From contig NC_088300.1 in NCBI RefSeq assembly GCF_032854445.1, positions 36,313,608 to 36,377,607 on the forward strand: a stretch of 64,000 nucleotides of DNA, given 5' to 3'. Made by a program: the position numbers and the translations under genes. The notes beneath the pieces were generated by a model that saw only the letters and a program-made list of their open reading frames with translations, searched no databases and was not told the origin of the DNA. Position 1 is the first letter of the stretch, and each line of letters opens with the position of its first letter. This DNA is from Liolophura sinensis (Eukaryota; Mollusca; Polyplacophora; Chitonida; Chitonidae). Below, piece after piece: positions 32,701 through 43,995 of this stretch.

Positions 32701-34426
32701 CTATTTCCAGGAGACTACAAACTGGTTTTCCAGGGTAAATTACCCACCATGACGAGCATACTTGATCACATCGCCTGGGAAGGTGGTCAGCAATGTAACA
32801 GATACTACATGCTGTCTCCTGACGTCACCTTAATGTGCGAGGATGGAAATGGTCGAGTGATAGCAACAACCAGAGATTCCTACATTAAACATCAGGTAAT
32901 ACATGTGTCCTTCATGTACATCTACATGTAATTCAATGTTTCACTGAGTCGAATCAATCCATACCAACGCTTGGGGATGTCATGTTTAACCATACATGCC
33001 ATTTACTTGAATTTCCTGAAGACACAATGCTGGCAACAGTTTGAACTCAATAAGGGTTGGGGCAAGATCAAGTCACGTTCATTTTATATTTATACTGATT
33101 TAACAATCAGTATAAAGTATATTCAGCGCGTGCTGCACTCTTTATGATCTAGTGGCGACATCTGCATGAGAAATGCTAGGTGACTTTCCCTTTACAATTA
33201 ATATAATTGCTAATTTCTTTTTGTTTCAGCCAAAACATTCGAACGACACGTCTTTGCGGTACAGATATATCGAGAAGAATTGTCATAAGGTAAAACAGGA
33301 CTGGACTGAGAGAGCAAAGGAAGTGGGAGAAGACGGGGTTTGGGACGAAATGAGCTTCATACCTAAGGAGGCAATACATCAAACTGATGAAGACGACTTG
33401 GAAGCTGACGGACTCTTCATCCTTCATCGCGGACAGACAGTTAAAATTCCATTCACAGGTAAAGAAAGAGTTAAGCTTTTCAGTCCAGACCACAGTGAGC
33501 ACAGACTTTGTGAACTCTTCAATATCTGTACAGCTGACAAAAGAGGGAACGTGGACACGACTATCGCTCAAAAGAACTCTTATAACATATCCTATATCCC
33601 ATTAACCGTCCCTGAATCCATGCATGGGAAAGACGTTCGGTTTAGTGTCCGTGTGTACACAAGTCTAGGCTTGGTGATCAAGCGGTTTTATATCGACCTT
33701 AACACTCGATCAAAACGACAAACATACACTCCTTGGGTGGAGGTTAGTATTGGACACGAATCCATTTTCCCAGACTATCGTCAATTCAAAATCGAATCTG
33801 GTTGTGCGGTGGGCTGCGGACCTGTAGCATGGGCAATGATATTCGCCTACTTCGACAGGCGTTCTCATCTGCAGGCGGCTGTGTACGGAAGCGGAAGCCA
33901 GAATCTCTTCCGGTGCGGCGCAGACGGTACGGCCGGAGCAGCTTCGTGTGTGGCCCCGATTTCAAACAACAACCAGGTGGAGGAGTACCTTAAGGTATTG
34001 CGAGGCATCTTGAGGACCTTCTGTATAAGAGGAGAGGGAGCAACCCTTCAACGCCGCATGGACGACGTGGAGGGGTTTTTTAAGGCACGTCAATCCTCTG
34101 GATCCCCAGATGTAATTTCTCACAGAGTTCCCCTGATAGGCTTCTTTGGGGTTTACAATTCCAGGGTTAGGAGCAAAGGACTAGCTGCGCTGCGAGCTGG
34201 TTGGCCAATCATACCGGGCATTCGTGTGGGCGGCCTTTTCTCTCAACACTACCCTGTGGCCACGAAGTACAGATCGCGAGTAAAAACACAGAGGAGGTGC
34301 TTTTTCTGGAAATGCTGGAACAAACGGACGACCGAGTACGAGATGTATCTTCATATGGGCTGGGGGGGCAATCAAAACGGTTGGCGTTCTGCTAAGATGT
34401 TTTTTGTTACCTATGCAAAGTATTAA
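29703..34426 (+). CDS. P2: secreted papain-like (C10/C39-like) cysteine peptidase zymogen, 5 exons, 544 aa
   Basis: Exons: 29703-29710, 30923-31059, 32442-32549, 32711-32895 and 33230-34426; 1635 nt, phases 2,1,1,0, ending in TAA. The 8-nt coding part of exon 1 (ATGTTTGG|GTAAGT) supplies MF and two bases of a Gly codon. Exon 2 encodes the hydrophobic core (GLLYVCMVALVTSS), probable cleavage after GTRA, then SFETIDNLFDVEDR. Exons 3-4 contain the YWQFTVN and MLSPDVTLMCEDGNGRVIA blocks. The single large exon 5 carries the rest of the pro-region, RSKR at residues 306-309, and the mature domain: GCAVGCGPVAWAMIFAYFDR with likely nucleophile Cys342, SQHYPVATKY with likely catalytic His486, and YLHMGWGGNQNGW. 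The spacing of Cys, Ala and aliphatic residues parallels C10 peptidases (GCVATA-type) and CGP of C39. Substrate unknown. Exon lengths match P1 and P4, and intron edges match P3 and P4, so duplication is recent. Confidence 0.87.
30632..30672 (+). repeat. SINE-A tail fragment in P2 intron 1
   Basis: ATTCTTGAGTACGGCTTTAA followed by ATCAAATAAATAAATC matches the SINE-A 3' end in + orientation. Confidence 0.6.
31870..31915 (+). repeat. SINE-A tail remnant in P2 intron 2
   Basis: GAGTGCGGCGTAAAATAAAT followed by AAGTAAATAAATAAATAA resembles the tail of SINE-A. It is too short for certainty. Confidence 0.45.
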
Positions 34427-34636
34427 CACGTGCAGAATTTGATCCATTATTTTGCTGTATTGGTTAAGGGAATATTTTCAAATTAGTAATTCATAAAATA
34501 TATTGTGCAAGGAGTTTTGCTACAGACGTCAGATAACCACCAAGACTACCTTGATCGATCAACAATTTTTGTTAATTGGAAATTGGACATTTCTGTGAAG
34601 GTACTGTTTCTTACAAAAACGGCGTACTCATCTTTA

Positions 34637-34642
34637 AATAAA
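34637..34642 (+). other. Polyadenylation signal candidate of P2
   Basis: AATAAA about 210 nt after the P2 stop codon. Confidence 0.45.
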
Positions 34643-35530
34643 CAGAAATATGCATGAATAAGTTCTTGTGTTTGAGTTTGATAAAATTTGAAATGATGCA
34701 TTGCTTTCTAGTCTCTTCACTTCAATGATGTTTTGTCATGCCATAAATGATTAGACATTGCTTGAGAATCTTGCTGTCTGCCTGTTGTCTACCTAGGATA
34801 TAGTGTTCTCACTTGGGCTTGTCACTAAAGCCTCTTCAAACTATAGTGTTGAGGGGTGACCCTGATACTACAAGTAAAGTTAAGCTTCAGGGAACCTATT
34901 TTTATAGGTTACGTTGACAAGAAACCAAGTATAATCTTTGTTGATCACGTGACTTTTATCACCTTTGATGTTTAAGATTGTATTTCAAAAATTAGTTTAC
35001 CAATCATTAGTTTAATTTCATAACCAGTGAAAAGGTGTTGCTGAGAGAGACGAAAAAGGGGATAGGATGATAAAGAATGGTGATAACTATATTTATAGAA
35101 TGCGATTGTAAAGCGTCAATGGTTTTTCAACTATGGGAACAAATCGAGGTTAATGTACGTCATGTTTTATGAATTATAATTTTGATTCCAATTTAAGCAT
35201 AGGCATTACTATATTTTGGAAACGATCAAATAGTATTTCTAACACTACGGCTATGATTTCACAGTCGTATATGGTTTTTGAACCGAACACACCAAAAGAT
35301 AGTGATAGTGATAGTTTGAAAACAATCAGACGTAAGTGGCGAAATCCAGTTTATCAATTTACCCATGGCTTAGGGCTAATGTTGTTGTAAACGCTTAAAC
35401 AGTTGGGTTCCCTGAACCCCTTAACGTGTTTAATTAAGAGTGTTGACACACTTCCGTATTGCGCAACCTTTGCTGGCTTCGCCTGCGCTCTAAAAGATGC
35501 CCAAACTACATACATTGTATAAACCACTCA

Positions 35531-35716
35531 GAACTGTTTGAATTTAATCTAACTCTTTCAGGTTCATTCATTGTCAGTCGTTTTCACTTTGTATACCAGC
35601 CATGCATACATCAAAGGCAAAGGGCAAAATACACCAGAGCACAAAGACTCACCATCTCGAGTTTAGGTTTCACCACAATGAATGAATGACAGAGTTAGAT
35701 TAAATTCAAACAGTTC
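35531..35716. mobile_element. Short inverted-repeat element, MITE-like, 186 bp
   Basis: A 26-bp arm at 35531-35556 (GAACTGTTTGAATTTAAT / CTAACTCT) is the exact reverse complement of 35691-35716. Inside both arms, CATTCATTGT continues the symmetry imperfectly. There is no open frame and no obvious target-site duplication. A non-autonomous DNA transposon is the likely class. Confidence 0.6.
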
Positions 35717-35885
35717 GTGTAAATGTTTAAAAAGTAGAAACTTATATCCTATATCAAAGCCTCAAAGGAATTAGATTTAAAAATTCAGCGATGTTAAATG
35801 CATTTATTGCATCTACGTCTAGAAATACTCAAAATACTCTGTTGTCATCACATTTAATGAACATTTACACGAAACACCCAATCTA
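35717..35885 (+). repeat. R3 dispersed repeat, 3' part
   Basis: GTGTAAATGTTTAAAAAGTA, TCAGCGATGTTAAATGCA, CTAGAAATACTCAAAATACT and GTTGTCATCACATTTAATGA match the second half of the R3 copies at 23010 and 43692. Confidence 0.55.
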
Positions 35886-36102
35886 ATGCTCAGTGGGGCC
35901 ATTCTTACACGTGTGTACAATGTTATCTCCAATGCGATATCAAACATTTTCTTTTCGACTATGTATATTTTAACGATATTAGAAGAACTTTCTACACAGT
36001 CGACTTTATGGCATATAGTCCTGTCACTGGCGCGAGGAGTCCATATTAGTGATGTTATAATAAGGCAAAAAGATATAGGAAGGCCAATTATAAAACAATT
36101 TA

Positions 36103-36213
36103 TTTGATTTATTTATTTGATTTGTGTTTAACGCCGCACTCAAGAATACTTCACTTATACGAAGGCGGCCAGCATTATGGATTTTTATCATTACGCTGCG
36201 CTAGCTCGATAAC
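36103..36213 (-). repeat. Internally deleted SINE-A with perfect 14-bp target duplication
   Basis: The tail and first body block (to GGCCAGCATTATGG) join to the head-proximal ATCATTACGCTGCGCTAGCT, skipping the middle. Direct repeats TATAAAACAATTTA at 36089-36102 and 36214-36227 are identical, which indicates a young insertion of an already deleted source copy or a deletion after insertion. Confidence 0.82.
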
Positions 36214-36989
36214 TATAAAACAATTTAGAAAGCTCACATCTGTTTATAAAGATGTTTATAAACATTAAAGTTTTTAATGACCCATGAACAAATTTTACAA
36301 ACAGGAGACCAGGGAGATGAATTTGCATTTGAAAATTAATGTAAAAGTAGTTAGCCATCAGCTCATATGTACATGATATGCGTCTGATTAATATAATTGC
36401 GACTATTATACCTCTTGTTTTTCTTGGTTTCCATTGGTCAGTTCACTTTCACAGAGACATCTAGAGCCACTGCGGTGGAATACATAGTTGTGTATATACA
36501 GTAGGAAAGCAGCTAATAAAGGTCATACCTGATTGCACAAAATGCGTTGTAACAGTTGTTCATGTTGTATTGGTTTTTAGGCCAACTGCACTTTGCCTGC
36601 CAGAGTAGCCCCCCTTCATTTTCTGAAGTTTTATCCTCTTTACTTTTCATTTCAGACTCTAAGAAGAGTAGACTATTACTGTGTCTGTGATACAATGTGC
36701 CAAAACTTAAAACTATTTAAGTAAGAAAGTTTAGACTTGATTATAGAAATCAGTTTTATTGTATGACCACAATGCAAATACAGTAATAAATGTTTCCCGG
36801 GGTTATCTATAAAATAGATCACCACAGTTACTGTATGATTCATTGATAAATGCCAAACTGTTCTGTACTCTTTTCACATTTAATAAGGGATGAAGGCCTT
36901 TCATGTAGTGTCTTTGAAATTGACATTAGTTTTTAAACCAGAGGCATTTGATATATTTAAATCAGGCAAATTACTTTTATCAATATAAA

Positions 36990-37200
36990 AGACTAGGAGA
37001 TTAAAATCAGAGAAGCAACGACAGTGTTGCTTTTGGCATGGTCATACATCACTGGTGAAATCCGGCCTCTTTAATTTAACTTAACTTAAACTTAACCTTT
37101 AATTTAACTTAACTGTTCATGTAAATGATTAAACAGTAGCAAGTTATACAACTACTTATACAAACTTTATAGCGCTATGGCTTAAACAAAATTAGGTTTT
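36990..37200 (+). repeat. R3 dispersed repeat upstream of P3
   Basis: GAGATTAAAATCAGAGAAGC, CAACGACAGTG, CATCACTGGTGAAATCCGGC, TGTTCATGTAAATGATTAAA and GCTTAAACAAAATTAGGT align with R3, with a local expansion of TTAACTTAAC-type repeats. Confidence 0.6.
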
Positions 37201-37302
37201 AAAACATGACAGCTATGTCACAATAATGTTGGTCGCCGCTGTATAAGTGAAATATTCTTGAATACTGCGTATTCAAACATCAATCAAAAAAATAAATAAA
37301 CT
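37200..37302 (+). repeat. SINE-A tail fragment
   Basis: GTCGCCGCTGTATAAGTGAA, ATATTCTTGAATACTGCGTA and ATCAATCAAAAAAATAAATA are the SINE-A 3' end on the + strand. Confidence 0.65.
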
Positions 37303-37417
37303 ATCTGGAATAACAAGCTGTATGCAAAAAAGCATACACGTTTGTGTTAGTAAGTATCAGTTCCAACTATAGGATTTAAAACCATTTTTAGTCGTATGTT
37401 CGTGATTTTTGATGTAG

Positions 37418-40064
37418 ATTCTGTACCAGTGTACAGGAAAGATGATGACTACGTGGCCTGTTGGCAGTTTACAGTAAATGAGTTTACAGCAACTCATTGT
37501 GTCGGCTGCAGATCGTACAGGTAACTGGCCTTTAATCAAAAAGCAGGGAAGTTTTGAGTTAGAACTCTTTGTCACTAAAGGTGAAAATAGCCCTTCTGTA
37601 TCATGTAAATTACCGATCACCTGTCTCGTTATTTTCTGGATAGACCACTGACAACGCTTTTTTCTTGAAAGTTCACAAAGGCTCAGTTCATCAAATGTTT
37701 CCATTGTTCGTTTTCAGGCACCCATGCTATAGTAAATGTAATCAAAAATAGTTGCCTAACATTTCTGACAGGTCACGTGGTACAGTAGAACGTTTTCTGC
37801 CTTTAGCGATAACAGAGTGCAAACTTTAAAATCCCATCTTGTAAACATTTCCTGTTGCATTTCGTAGGAGACTACAAACTAGTTTTTTAGGGTAAATTAC
37901 CAACTATGACGAGCATACTGGATCGCATGGCCTGGGAAGGTGGGCAGCGATGTAACAAATACTTCATGCTGTCTCCTGACGTCATCGTAATGTGCGAGGA
38001 TGGAAATGGTCGAGTAATAGCAACAACCAGAGATTCATACATGAAATATCAGGTAATACATCTGTCCTTCATGTACAGCTCATTCAACAACCATTAAAAT
38101 GAATTTAGCAAATCGGTCATATTTGACCATGCAAGCTTCCTAGGCCGTTTAATAATCAATCAAAGGTTGGGAAGAGAAAAAAATATCTATGGTGAATAAA
38201 CTCCCAGTGTTATAGCGAAGGTTTCCCAAATAAACATTTTACCAATTTTTGTGATTGTGTGGTTTGTAAAAGAACATCAATCTAAACAATGAGCAGTACA
38301 AAGTATATTCAGTTCTTGTGGCAATCAATACAACCTAGAGTTGAGATATTATGTTTGTAAAAGCATCCTTCATGAGGACATTCCCAGATCAAACTGGCCC
38401 TAATAACTCTCCTCTGACTGTCAAACGTCAAATATTGATGGGCATGCCGTGCTCTGTAAACATTAATTTATTGTTAAGTTTCCATTACCATAGTGATTTA
38501 AAAGAGGTCTACAACGCTTTTAATTTTTGCCAAAACTACTACCAAGAAGTTTCTCCTGTTGTTGCATAAGATTGTGGAATTTTCTAAAAAATGGTTCAAA
38601 TATTATATATTTTAGTATAACTCTTCGAAACTCTCCATCGTAACGTATTATGGCTAATGTCTATAGCTTACTCCCAACTGTTTTCAAGGTGTGGCCGTTG
38701 ATGATGTTTGTCATTCATGTTTAAACAAAACAAAACAAACAAACAGTCTTTGTGACGTTATTGACTGACAGGTGAATGGGCCAGTTTTATGTCACGGCGT
38801 TCTAAAACCCAAGCTATGACCACTTGAACAAATCACAGACTGTCCAAAATTTGTCCGATATATTCCTGACCGAACACGAGCTACAGATTGCATACCCTTC
38901 CTATAAAAAGTATAGATAAAAAAAATATAAAAAATGATCGCAATCGTCACCTTGTGCTTACACTGATAATTTTCAGTTCTAGATCAAAAGTTTTGGAGTT
39001 CACTTTAAAACTTGCTGAACCATCGCAATGACTTGACTGCCCGAGCAACGTTTGAGGAATAATATGGAGTTTGGGACAAAAGGAGCTTCATGTCCAAACA
39101 AGCCATTCAGCGGACTCTTCATCCTTCACCGAGGGCATACTGTGAAAATTCCATTCACTGGAAAAGAAAGAATCACACTGTTTTGTCCAGACCACAGTGA
39201 GCACAGACTTTGTGAACTCTTCAATATCTGTACAGCTGACAAAAGAGGGAATGTGAACACGAATATTGCTCAGAGGAACTCCTATAGCATGTCCTATATT
39301 GCCCCTGAGTCCCTGAATCCATACAGGGGAAAGGCGTTCGGTTTAGTTTTCGTGTGTACACAACATCAGGTTTGGTCATAAATCGTATTTACTTCGACCC
39401 AAATAGTCGATCAAAATGAGGTGTAGTAAATGCCCCTTGGAAAGTAGTCAGTATTGGGCATGAAGCCATTTTTTCAGACTATAGGCAGTTCAAAATCAGG
39501 TCCGGCTGTGTTGTGGGCTGCGGGCCAGTAGCATTTGCAGTGGTATTCGGCTACTTCGACAGGCGTTCTCATCTTCAGACGAATGTCTACAGAAAAGGAA
39601 GTCCGAATCTTTTCCGGTGGGAAAAGCCGCTTGAGTGGCCCCACGTAAAAACAACAACAAAGTGAGGCAGTACATACAGGTTTTTCGAGGCACCTTCTGT
39701 CTAACTGGGGATGGAGCAACACCACAAAGTCGGATGGACAACGTTCAGGGATTTTTTCCCAAAGAGCTCTGATGGGAGGATTCTTTGGGGCTTACAGTTC
39801 AAAGGTAGGGACAACGGACTGGCGGCACTGAGAGCTGGTTGGCCAATGATTCCGGGTATTCGTGTGGGCGGACTTCTCTCCCAACACTACCCTGTGGCTG
39901 CGAAGTATAGATCACGAGTGAAAATACAAAAAAGTGCTCTCCCTGCAAATGTTGAAACAAAGGGATCACCGAGTACGAGATGTTTCTCAATATGGGTTGA
40001 AGAGGCCAGGAGAACTGTTGCTATCCTGCTAAGATGTTTCTTGCCTATGGTAAAAATTAACCTA
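37418..40064 (+). pseudogene. P3: disabled copy of the P-family peptidase gene (exons 3-5)
   Basis: Exon 3 counterpart 37418-37520 is 103 nt against 108 in the intact genes, so the frame is lost. Exon 4 counterpart 37868-38052 keeps 185 nt and both splice sites but has TAG at 37888-37890 where the intact P genes have the Gln codon of VFQG. The exon 5 counterpart starts only near 39055: its first 35 or so codons are gone. A frameshift follows the PES block near 39320. TGA at 39417-39419 replaces the last Arg of RSKR. The GC.VGCGPVAF motif and FSQHYP-like segment remain recognisable, and a stop falls within the HMGWGG counterpart. I found no exons 1-2. Introns are retained, so it arose by DNA duplication and not retroposition. 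Intron edges resemble those of P2 and P4. Confidence 0.88.
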
Positions 40065-40130
40065 CAGATTTTGAAGGCATACTTTTATGCATTGATTGAG
40101 GAAATATATATTTTAATTTATAAGCTATAA

Positions 40131-41021
40131 AATTTTCCGTCAAGCGTTTCTTTTACACCAAGACATCTTGTACTTGTCGACAATGTATATAGATGGACTT
40201 AAATTGTAACATTTCTGCGCCGATACTACTGTGTATAATAACGCTTGTACAGTCTATACCGAAACGTCGCTCTTCAAATATAAGAGATCATCATGAAAGT
40301 TGTTCAGTTTCCTGAAATTTTCCAAAAATCTTTGTTAGAGTATATTGTTCTTTCCCCTTCACTGCATGGGCTCTTTTTTCCCTCCACGTCTTGCTATCAT
40401 ACATTTAACACCTAAACTTGTCCTATTGCTTTTCAAATTTTAATTAATGGAATTGTTGTTCATGTTCCAAACGACCTACGTTTTAACTTAAAAAAACTCT
40501 TTGTGAATGAACGCCTTCAATTAATAACCAGTAAATAGCTGTTGTTGGCAGATGAAGAACAGTGGAAGGTTGATAAGGTCAATGATTCAAGGTTTCAGTT
40601 TAATTTCTTTTAATAAAGGAATTGTGTAACAAATCAAGATTATTCTGCAGCAGTTTGTCTAGTTTAACCTTGGCGTGTACTGCTGCTGTACACGGAATTA
40701 TCTGACACCACGTACAAGGTTGCGCTCCAATGCAGAATGGGTTTTTTCTTTCGGCTTTTTCTATTTAACTCCAAGTTTAACATTGGCGCGTACTGCTTCT
40801 GTACAAGGAATTATCTGACACCACGTACATGGTTGCACTCCAATACAGAATGGGTTTTTTTCTTTCGAGTTTTTCTATTTGACTCCAAGTTTAACGTTGG
40901 CGCGTACTGCTTCTGTACAAGGAATTATCTGACACCACGTACATGGTTGGATTCCAATAGATACTGGAGTTTTTTCTTTTGGGTATCATGAATAATCTTC
41001 TCCTCCTATGTCTGCCCGGTT
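40131..41021. other. Region downstream of P3, no gene seen
   Basis: Contains AT-rich sequence and a tandem repeat (listed separately). An open frame of 84 codons at 40737-40991 is produced by that repeat. Confidence 0.5.
40668..40985 (+). repeat. Tandem repeat of about 116 bp, nearly 3 copies
   Basis: Units contain TTGGCGCGTACTGCTTCTGT, GGAATTATCTGACACCACGT, CAGAATGGGTTTTTTCTTTC and CTATTTGACTCCAAGTTTAA, starting near 40670, 40783 and 40898. Confidence 0.85.
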
Positions 41022-41100
41022 TCCTCCCACCATAATGCTGGCCACCGTCATGTGAGTGAAATATTCTTGAGTACGGCGTAAAACACCAATCAAGAAAAAA
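41022..41100 (+). repeat. SINE-A 3' fragment
   Basis: GGTTTCCTCCCACCATAATG, CTGGCCACCGTCATG, then ATATTCTTGAGTACGGCGTA and AAACACCAATCAAGAAAA: the 3' half of SINE-A on the + strand. Confidence 0.75.
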
Positions 41101-41459
41101 TAGCAGTAGTAGCGCCCCTGCCTACGCGATATTTCCGAATAACATCAGTCAAAATAGCATTCATTTCAACTGCAAAATACAAGATCGCATTCTGGAAAGC
41201 TTCAATGGCGATAGTAGCTATCACCAGAGCACGGACACATATTGTATACAGGAATTGCCCATCCCCCTTAAATATTATAGCACAATCAATGGACTCAAAG
41301 ATATTTTTGTTTTCAGGGTAAAACCCACATTTGTCTAATAAATTACTTGATATGGTTACTGGTTTTACATCTTACTATATTTGGTCAATTTCAAACGCTG
41401 AATCTATTAATCTTTTACTTGCATAAAAATCTACTTATCCTGGTGTCTTCTCTGATGAG

Positions 41460-41818
41460 ACCGGCCAGGATGGCACAGTTGGTAGAGCGTCCGCTTCGGG
41501 ACCGGTAGATCCAGGATCAATCCTTGATCGAGTCACACTTAATACTTTAAAAGAGGAAGTTGTAACTTCCTCGCTTGGCGTTCAGCATGAAGGGGATAGT
41601 GCAATGACTGGTTGACCCGTATCAGTATAATGGCCCGGGCGGGGCGGCTTACTTGCCATCGGTAAGTCGTCTCAGTGAAGCAGCACTAAATAAAAGAGCG
41701 GTGGAAATCCGTCCTGCTACTAGGGGGTACATTACACGTACATGCACCCTAAGTCATATCGTCGTCATATGACTGAAAAATTGTTGAGTACGACGTTAAA
41801 CCCCAAGCACTCACTCAC
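41460..41818 (+). repeat. Full-length SINE-B with 11-bp target duplication
   Basis: The tRNA-like head reads CCAGGATGGCACAGTTGGTA / GAGCGTCCGC with GATCAATCCTTGATCGAGTC as B-box-like region. A body of about 250 bp follows, ending in CGTCGTCATATGACTGAAAA and a CACTCACTCACTC-type end. TCTCTGATGAG at 41449-41459 and 41819-41829 is a perfect target-site duplication. Confidence 0.88.
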
Positions 41819-42420
41819 TCTCTGATGAGCATAGCGCTATATTTGACCTGTAACAGTCGTGTTGTTGAAAACTATTATAAACCGACACACTGAACTAAAC
41901 AAATCACTAATCGTGTTTCGACTGTTCACGTTTCGATGTCTTTCATTTTGTCACAAAGCTGAATTGAAGGCCCGAGAAGTTACCGAAAGGTATATAAATA
42001 AATATGGTGTTTGAATCAGCAAATCCTCTATTACCCCAAATTACATGTATACTGGAGATATTTGGTAACATTGGTGAGGACAAATGCTGCCCTTTTTTGT
42101 TAAACGTGTGTGCGTTTTCGTATGAATACGACTCTCTATTATTTAAGATTAATCTTTATCAAGCTCAATCTCTCTCATTCACTCGACGATGTATTGCTGA
42201 TCTGTTAGCTTTAAATAATCCTTTTTTAACAATGGCTGGGAAAGAACTGCGTACACCCTTACCGTCCAGGCGCTACTTCTTGCTTAGACATATCTGGACA
42301 AAGGCAATGTCGGTTTCCTATCACACTGATTATAAACAAGAAACAGTTTCAGTTTTGATATTTTTAATTATCCTTATTTGAATAGTATTGATATATCGAA
42401 GGCTCTCGTGTGTCATGTTT

Positions 42421-42631
42421 TATTTATTTATTTGTGTCTTACGTCATACTCAAGAATATTTCAATTATACGACGGCGACCATCATTATGGTGGGAGGAAA
42501 CCAGGCAGAGCCCGGAGGAAACCCACAACCATACACAGGTTGCTGTCAGACCTTCCCACGTACGACCGGAGAGGAAGCCAGCATGAGCAGGACACGCACA
42601 GCGTCAGCATTAGTGAGAGGCTCCTGGGTCA
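42421..42631 (-). repeat. 5'-truncated SINE-A
   Basis: TATTTATTTATTTGTGTCTT then the body through ACCGGAGAGGAAGCCAGCAT to GTGAGAGGCTCCTGGGTCA; the tRNA head is absent. TGTCATGTTT at 42411-42420 and 42632-42641 is a 10-bp target-site duplication. Confidence 0.82.
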
Positions 42632-43247
42632 TGTCATGTTTTGATATCTCAGCTTGCAGCATTCCTTAGAATTGCTCCTATATGTTGTGTGACAAGCAAC
42701 GTGATAAGTTAGCTAGGACAATTACACAATAAATATAAGTGTTTCGTTTTAAACACATTTCTGTTACGGTTTAGAAACGCGCCCCAATGTTTAGTCATAA
42801 AATGTCGATATTTAGAAACTAAACACAAATAGTCCAATAAAGATATGTGTATATTGTGCGTAAAATGCCGATGAACATGGAAATGTGTTCATGTAGCATA
42901 GGTATGAGGCTTAGAAACGTTGCGCTAAATACGTGTAGTCATCGCTGTTATACTAGTGGTTACTATTGTATCAGCAGGTTTTTGATCAGCTGAACTTTGC
43001 CTAGGAGAGTAGCCCCCCCCCCCCCCCCGCCCCACTCTCCCGCCCTCTTTTTTTCGCTCAAATTTCTTCTGCTTTATACATTTGCTCTCAGACCCTCGGT
43101 ATATTGGCCGATGAGTTTATCTGTAGTATGGTTGATTAAAATCTATGTAAATAGACAAGGTTATATTGCGTCAGAAATTAGCTGACAAACATGATGCATA
43201 TACATCACTATTTCTTCCCGCGCTGATTAGTGGGATAAAGAGTCTTC

Positions 43248-43255
43248 TATATAAA
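43248..43255 (+). promoter_or_regulatory. Orphan TATA box, possible distal promoter of P4
   Basis: TATATAAA followed by CGGATCACAAG resembles the P2 promoter core TATATAA followed by CGTGATCCACAAA. No P-type start exon follows within 100 bases. A spliced 5' UTR joining the acceptor-like TTTTTCAG ending at 45875, just before the P4 start codon, is possible. Confidence 0.3.
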
Positions 43256-43691
43256 CGGATCACAAGAGTTTCCGAACGATCTGTTTACAATCAGGAACAA
43301 ACGTCGTCTAAACGAAGTCTATCTAATTGATTTCCCTTTTTTCTACGGGTTTTCTTCTACGGGTAACTGTTATTTTTTGTCTCTGATCTGTTACAAGGTA
43401 AATATTACCCTCAGTCAACCTGAAAATACTTTGGCTAGTCCTTCTAAAATTTATTTACACCGGGTCAATCCACAACTGAACCACAAATATAAATAATATT
43501 GAAGGCCCGGATATCCTCTCAGGCTGTACCTCCGGTAACCTCTCTGTTACGCCTTGACACTAACTAGGAAATCCGAATCTACAGTTTCATTTACTTTGGC
43601 ATATTAGATACGACTGAAAGGATTTACTAAAGGAAGATCTTTTGCCGATACCTTTAATTTAAGTATATCCACAAAATATAAACGACTTATA

Positions 43692-43995
43692 GACAGCAAA
43701 TCCAGAGCAGCGACGATAGTGTGCTAGCTGGCAAATGGTGGATCTAACACGTAAAATATGACCTTTTGTCAGTTTACCTCGGTTAGGGTTTTATTCTAAC
43801 ATGTTCATGTAAATACTTGAGAGGCAAAATACGCGTCCCTAGCACCTTGGCTTAAGCAGAATTAGGTAAAAAAAATACATTGGTTTAAGATGCAATATCT
43901 TAGACGTTATTGATCTAGAATTATTCAAAAATGCTGTGTTGTTACCACATTTAATATGCAATCACATTAAACAATGAAAAAGGGATGCTTGAACC
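43692..43995 (+). repeat. R3 dispersed repeat upstream of P4
   Basis: CAGAGCAGCGACGATAGTGT, CAGTTTACCTCGGTTAGGGT, TGTTCATGTAAATACTTGAG, GGCTTAAGCAGAATTAGGTA and CACATTTAATATGCAATCAC match the copy at 23010 in order. Confidence 0.65.

Larger units (their letters stand above)
34643..37417. other. Region between P2 and P3, no gene seen
   Basis: It contains an inverted-repeat element, a small SINE and R3 pieces, listed separately. I searched by eye for counterparts of P exon 1 (ATGTT.GG|GTAAGT) and exon 2 (SFET.D.LFD) and found none, which is why P3 is called incomplete. Confidence 0.5.

Noticed and set aside
33176-33571. 131-codon minus-strand frame (and a 142-codon one at 48782-49210)
   Set aside because: They are antisense shadows of exon 5 of P2 and P4; their similarity to each other follows from the sense-strand homology.
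40737-40991. 84-codon frame with repeated YCFCTRNYLTPRTW-like motif
   Set aside because: It is generated by the 116-bp tandem repeat; no start context or splice partners.
41461-41535. tRNA genes at 41.46 kb, 12.70 kb and 56.08 kb
   Set aside because: A- and B-box-like sequences are present, but each is the head of a longer SINE with a target duplication, and no clean cloverleaf can be drawn.
42004-42381. 125-codon open frame
   Set aside because: No recognisable motif, no splice context, and it ends near a SINE; length alone is not persuasive in AT-rich eukaryotic DNA.
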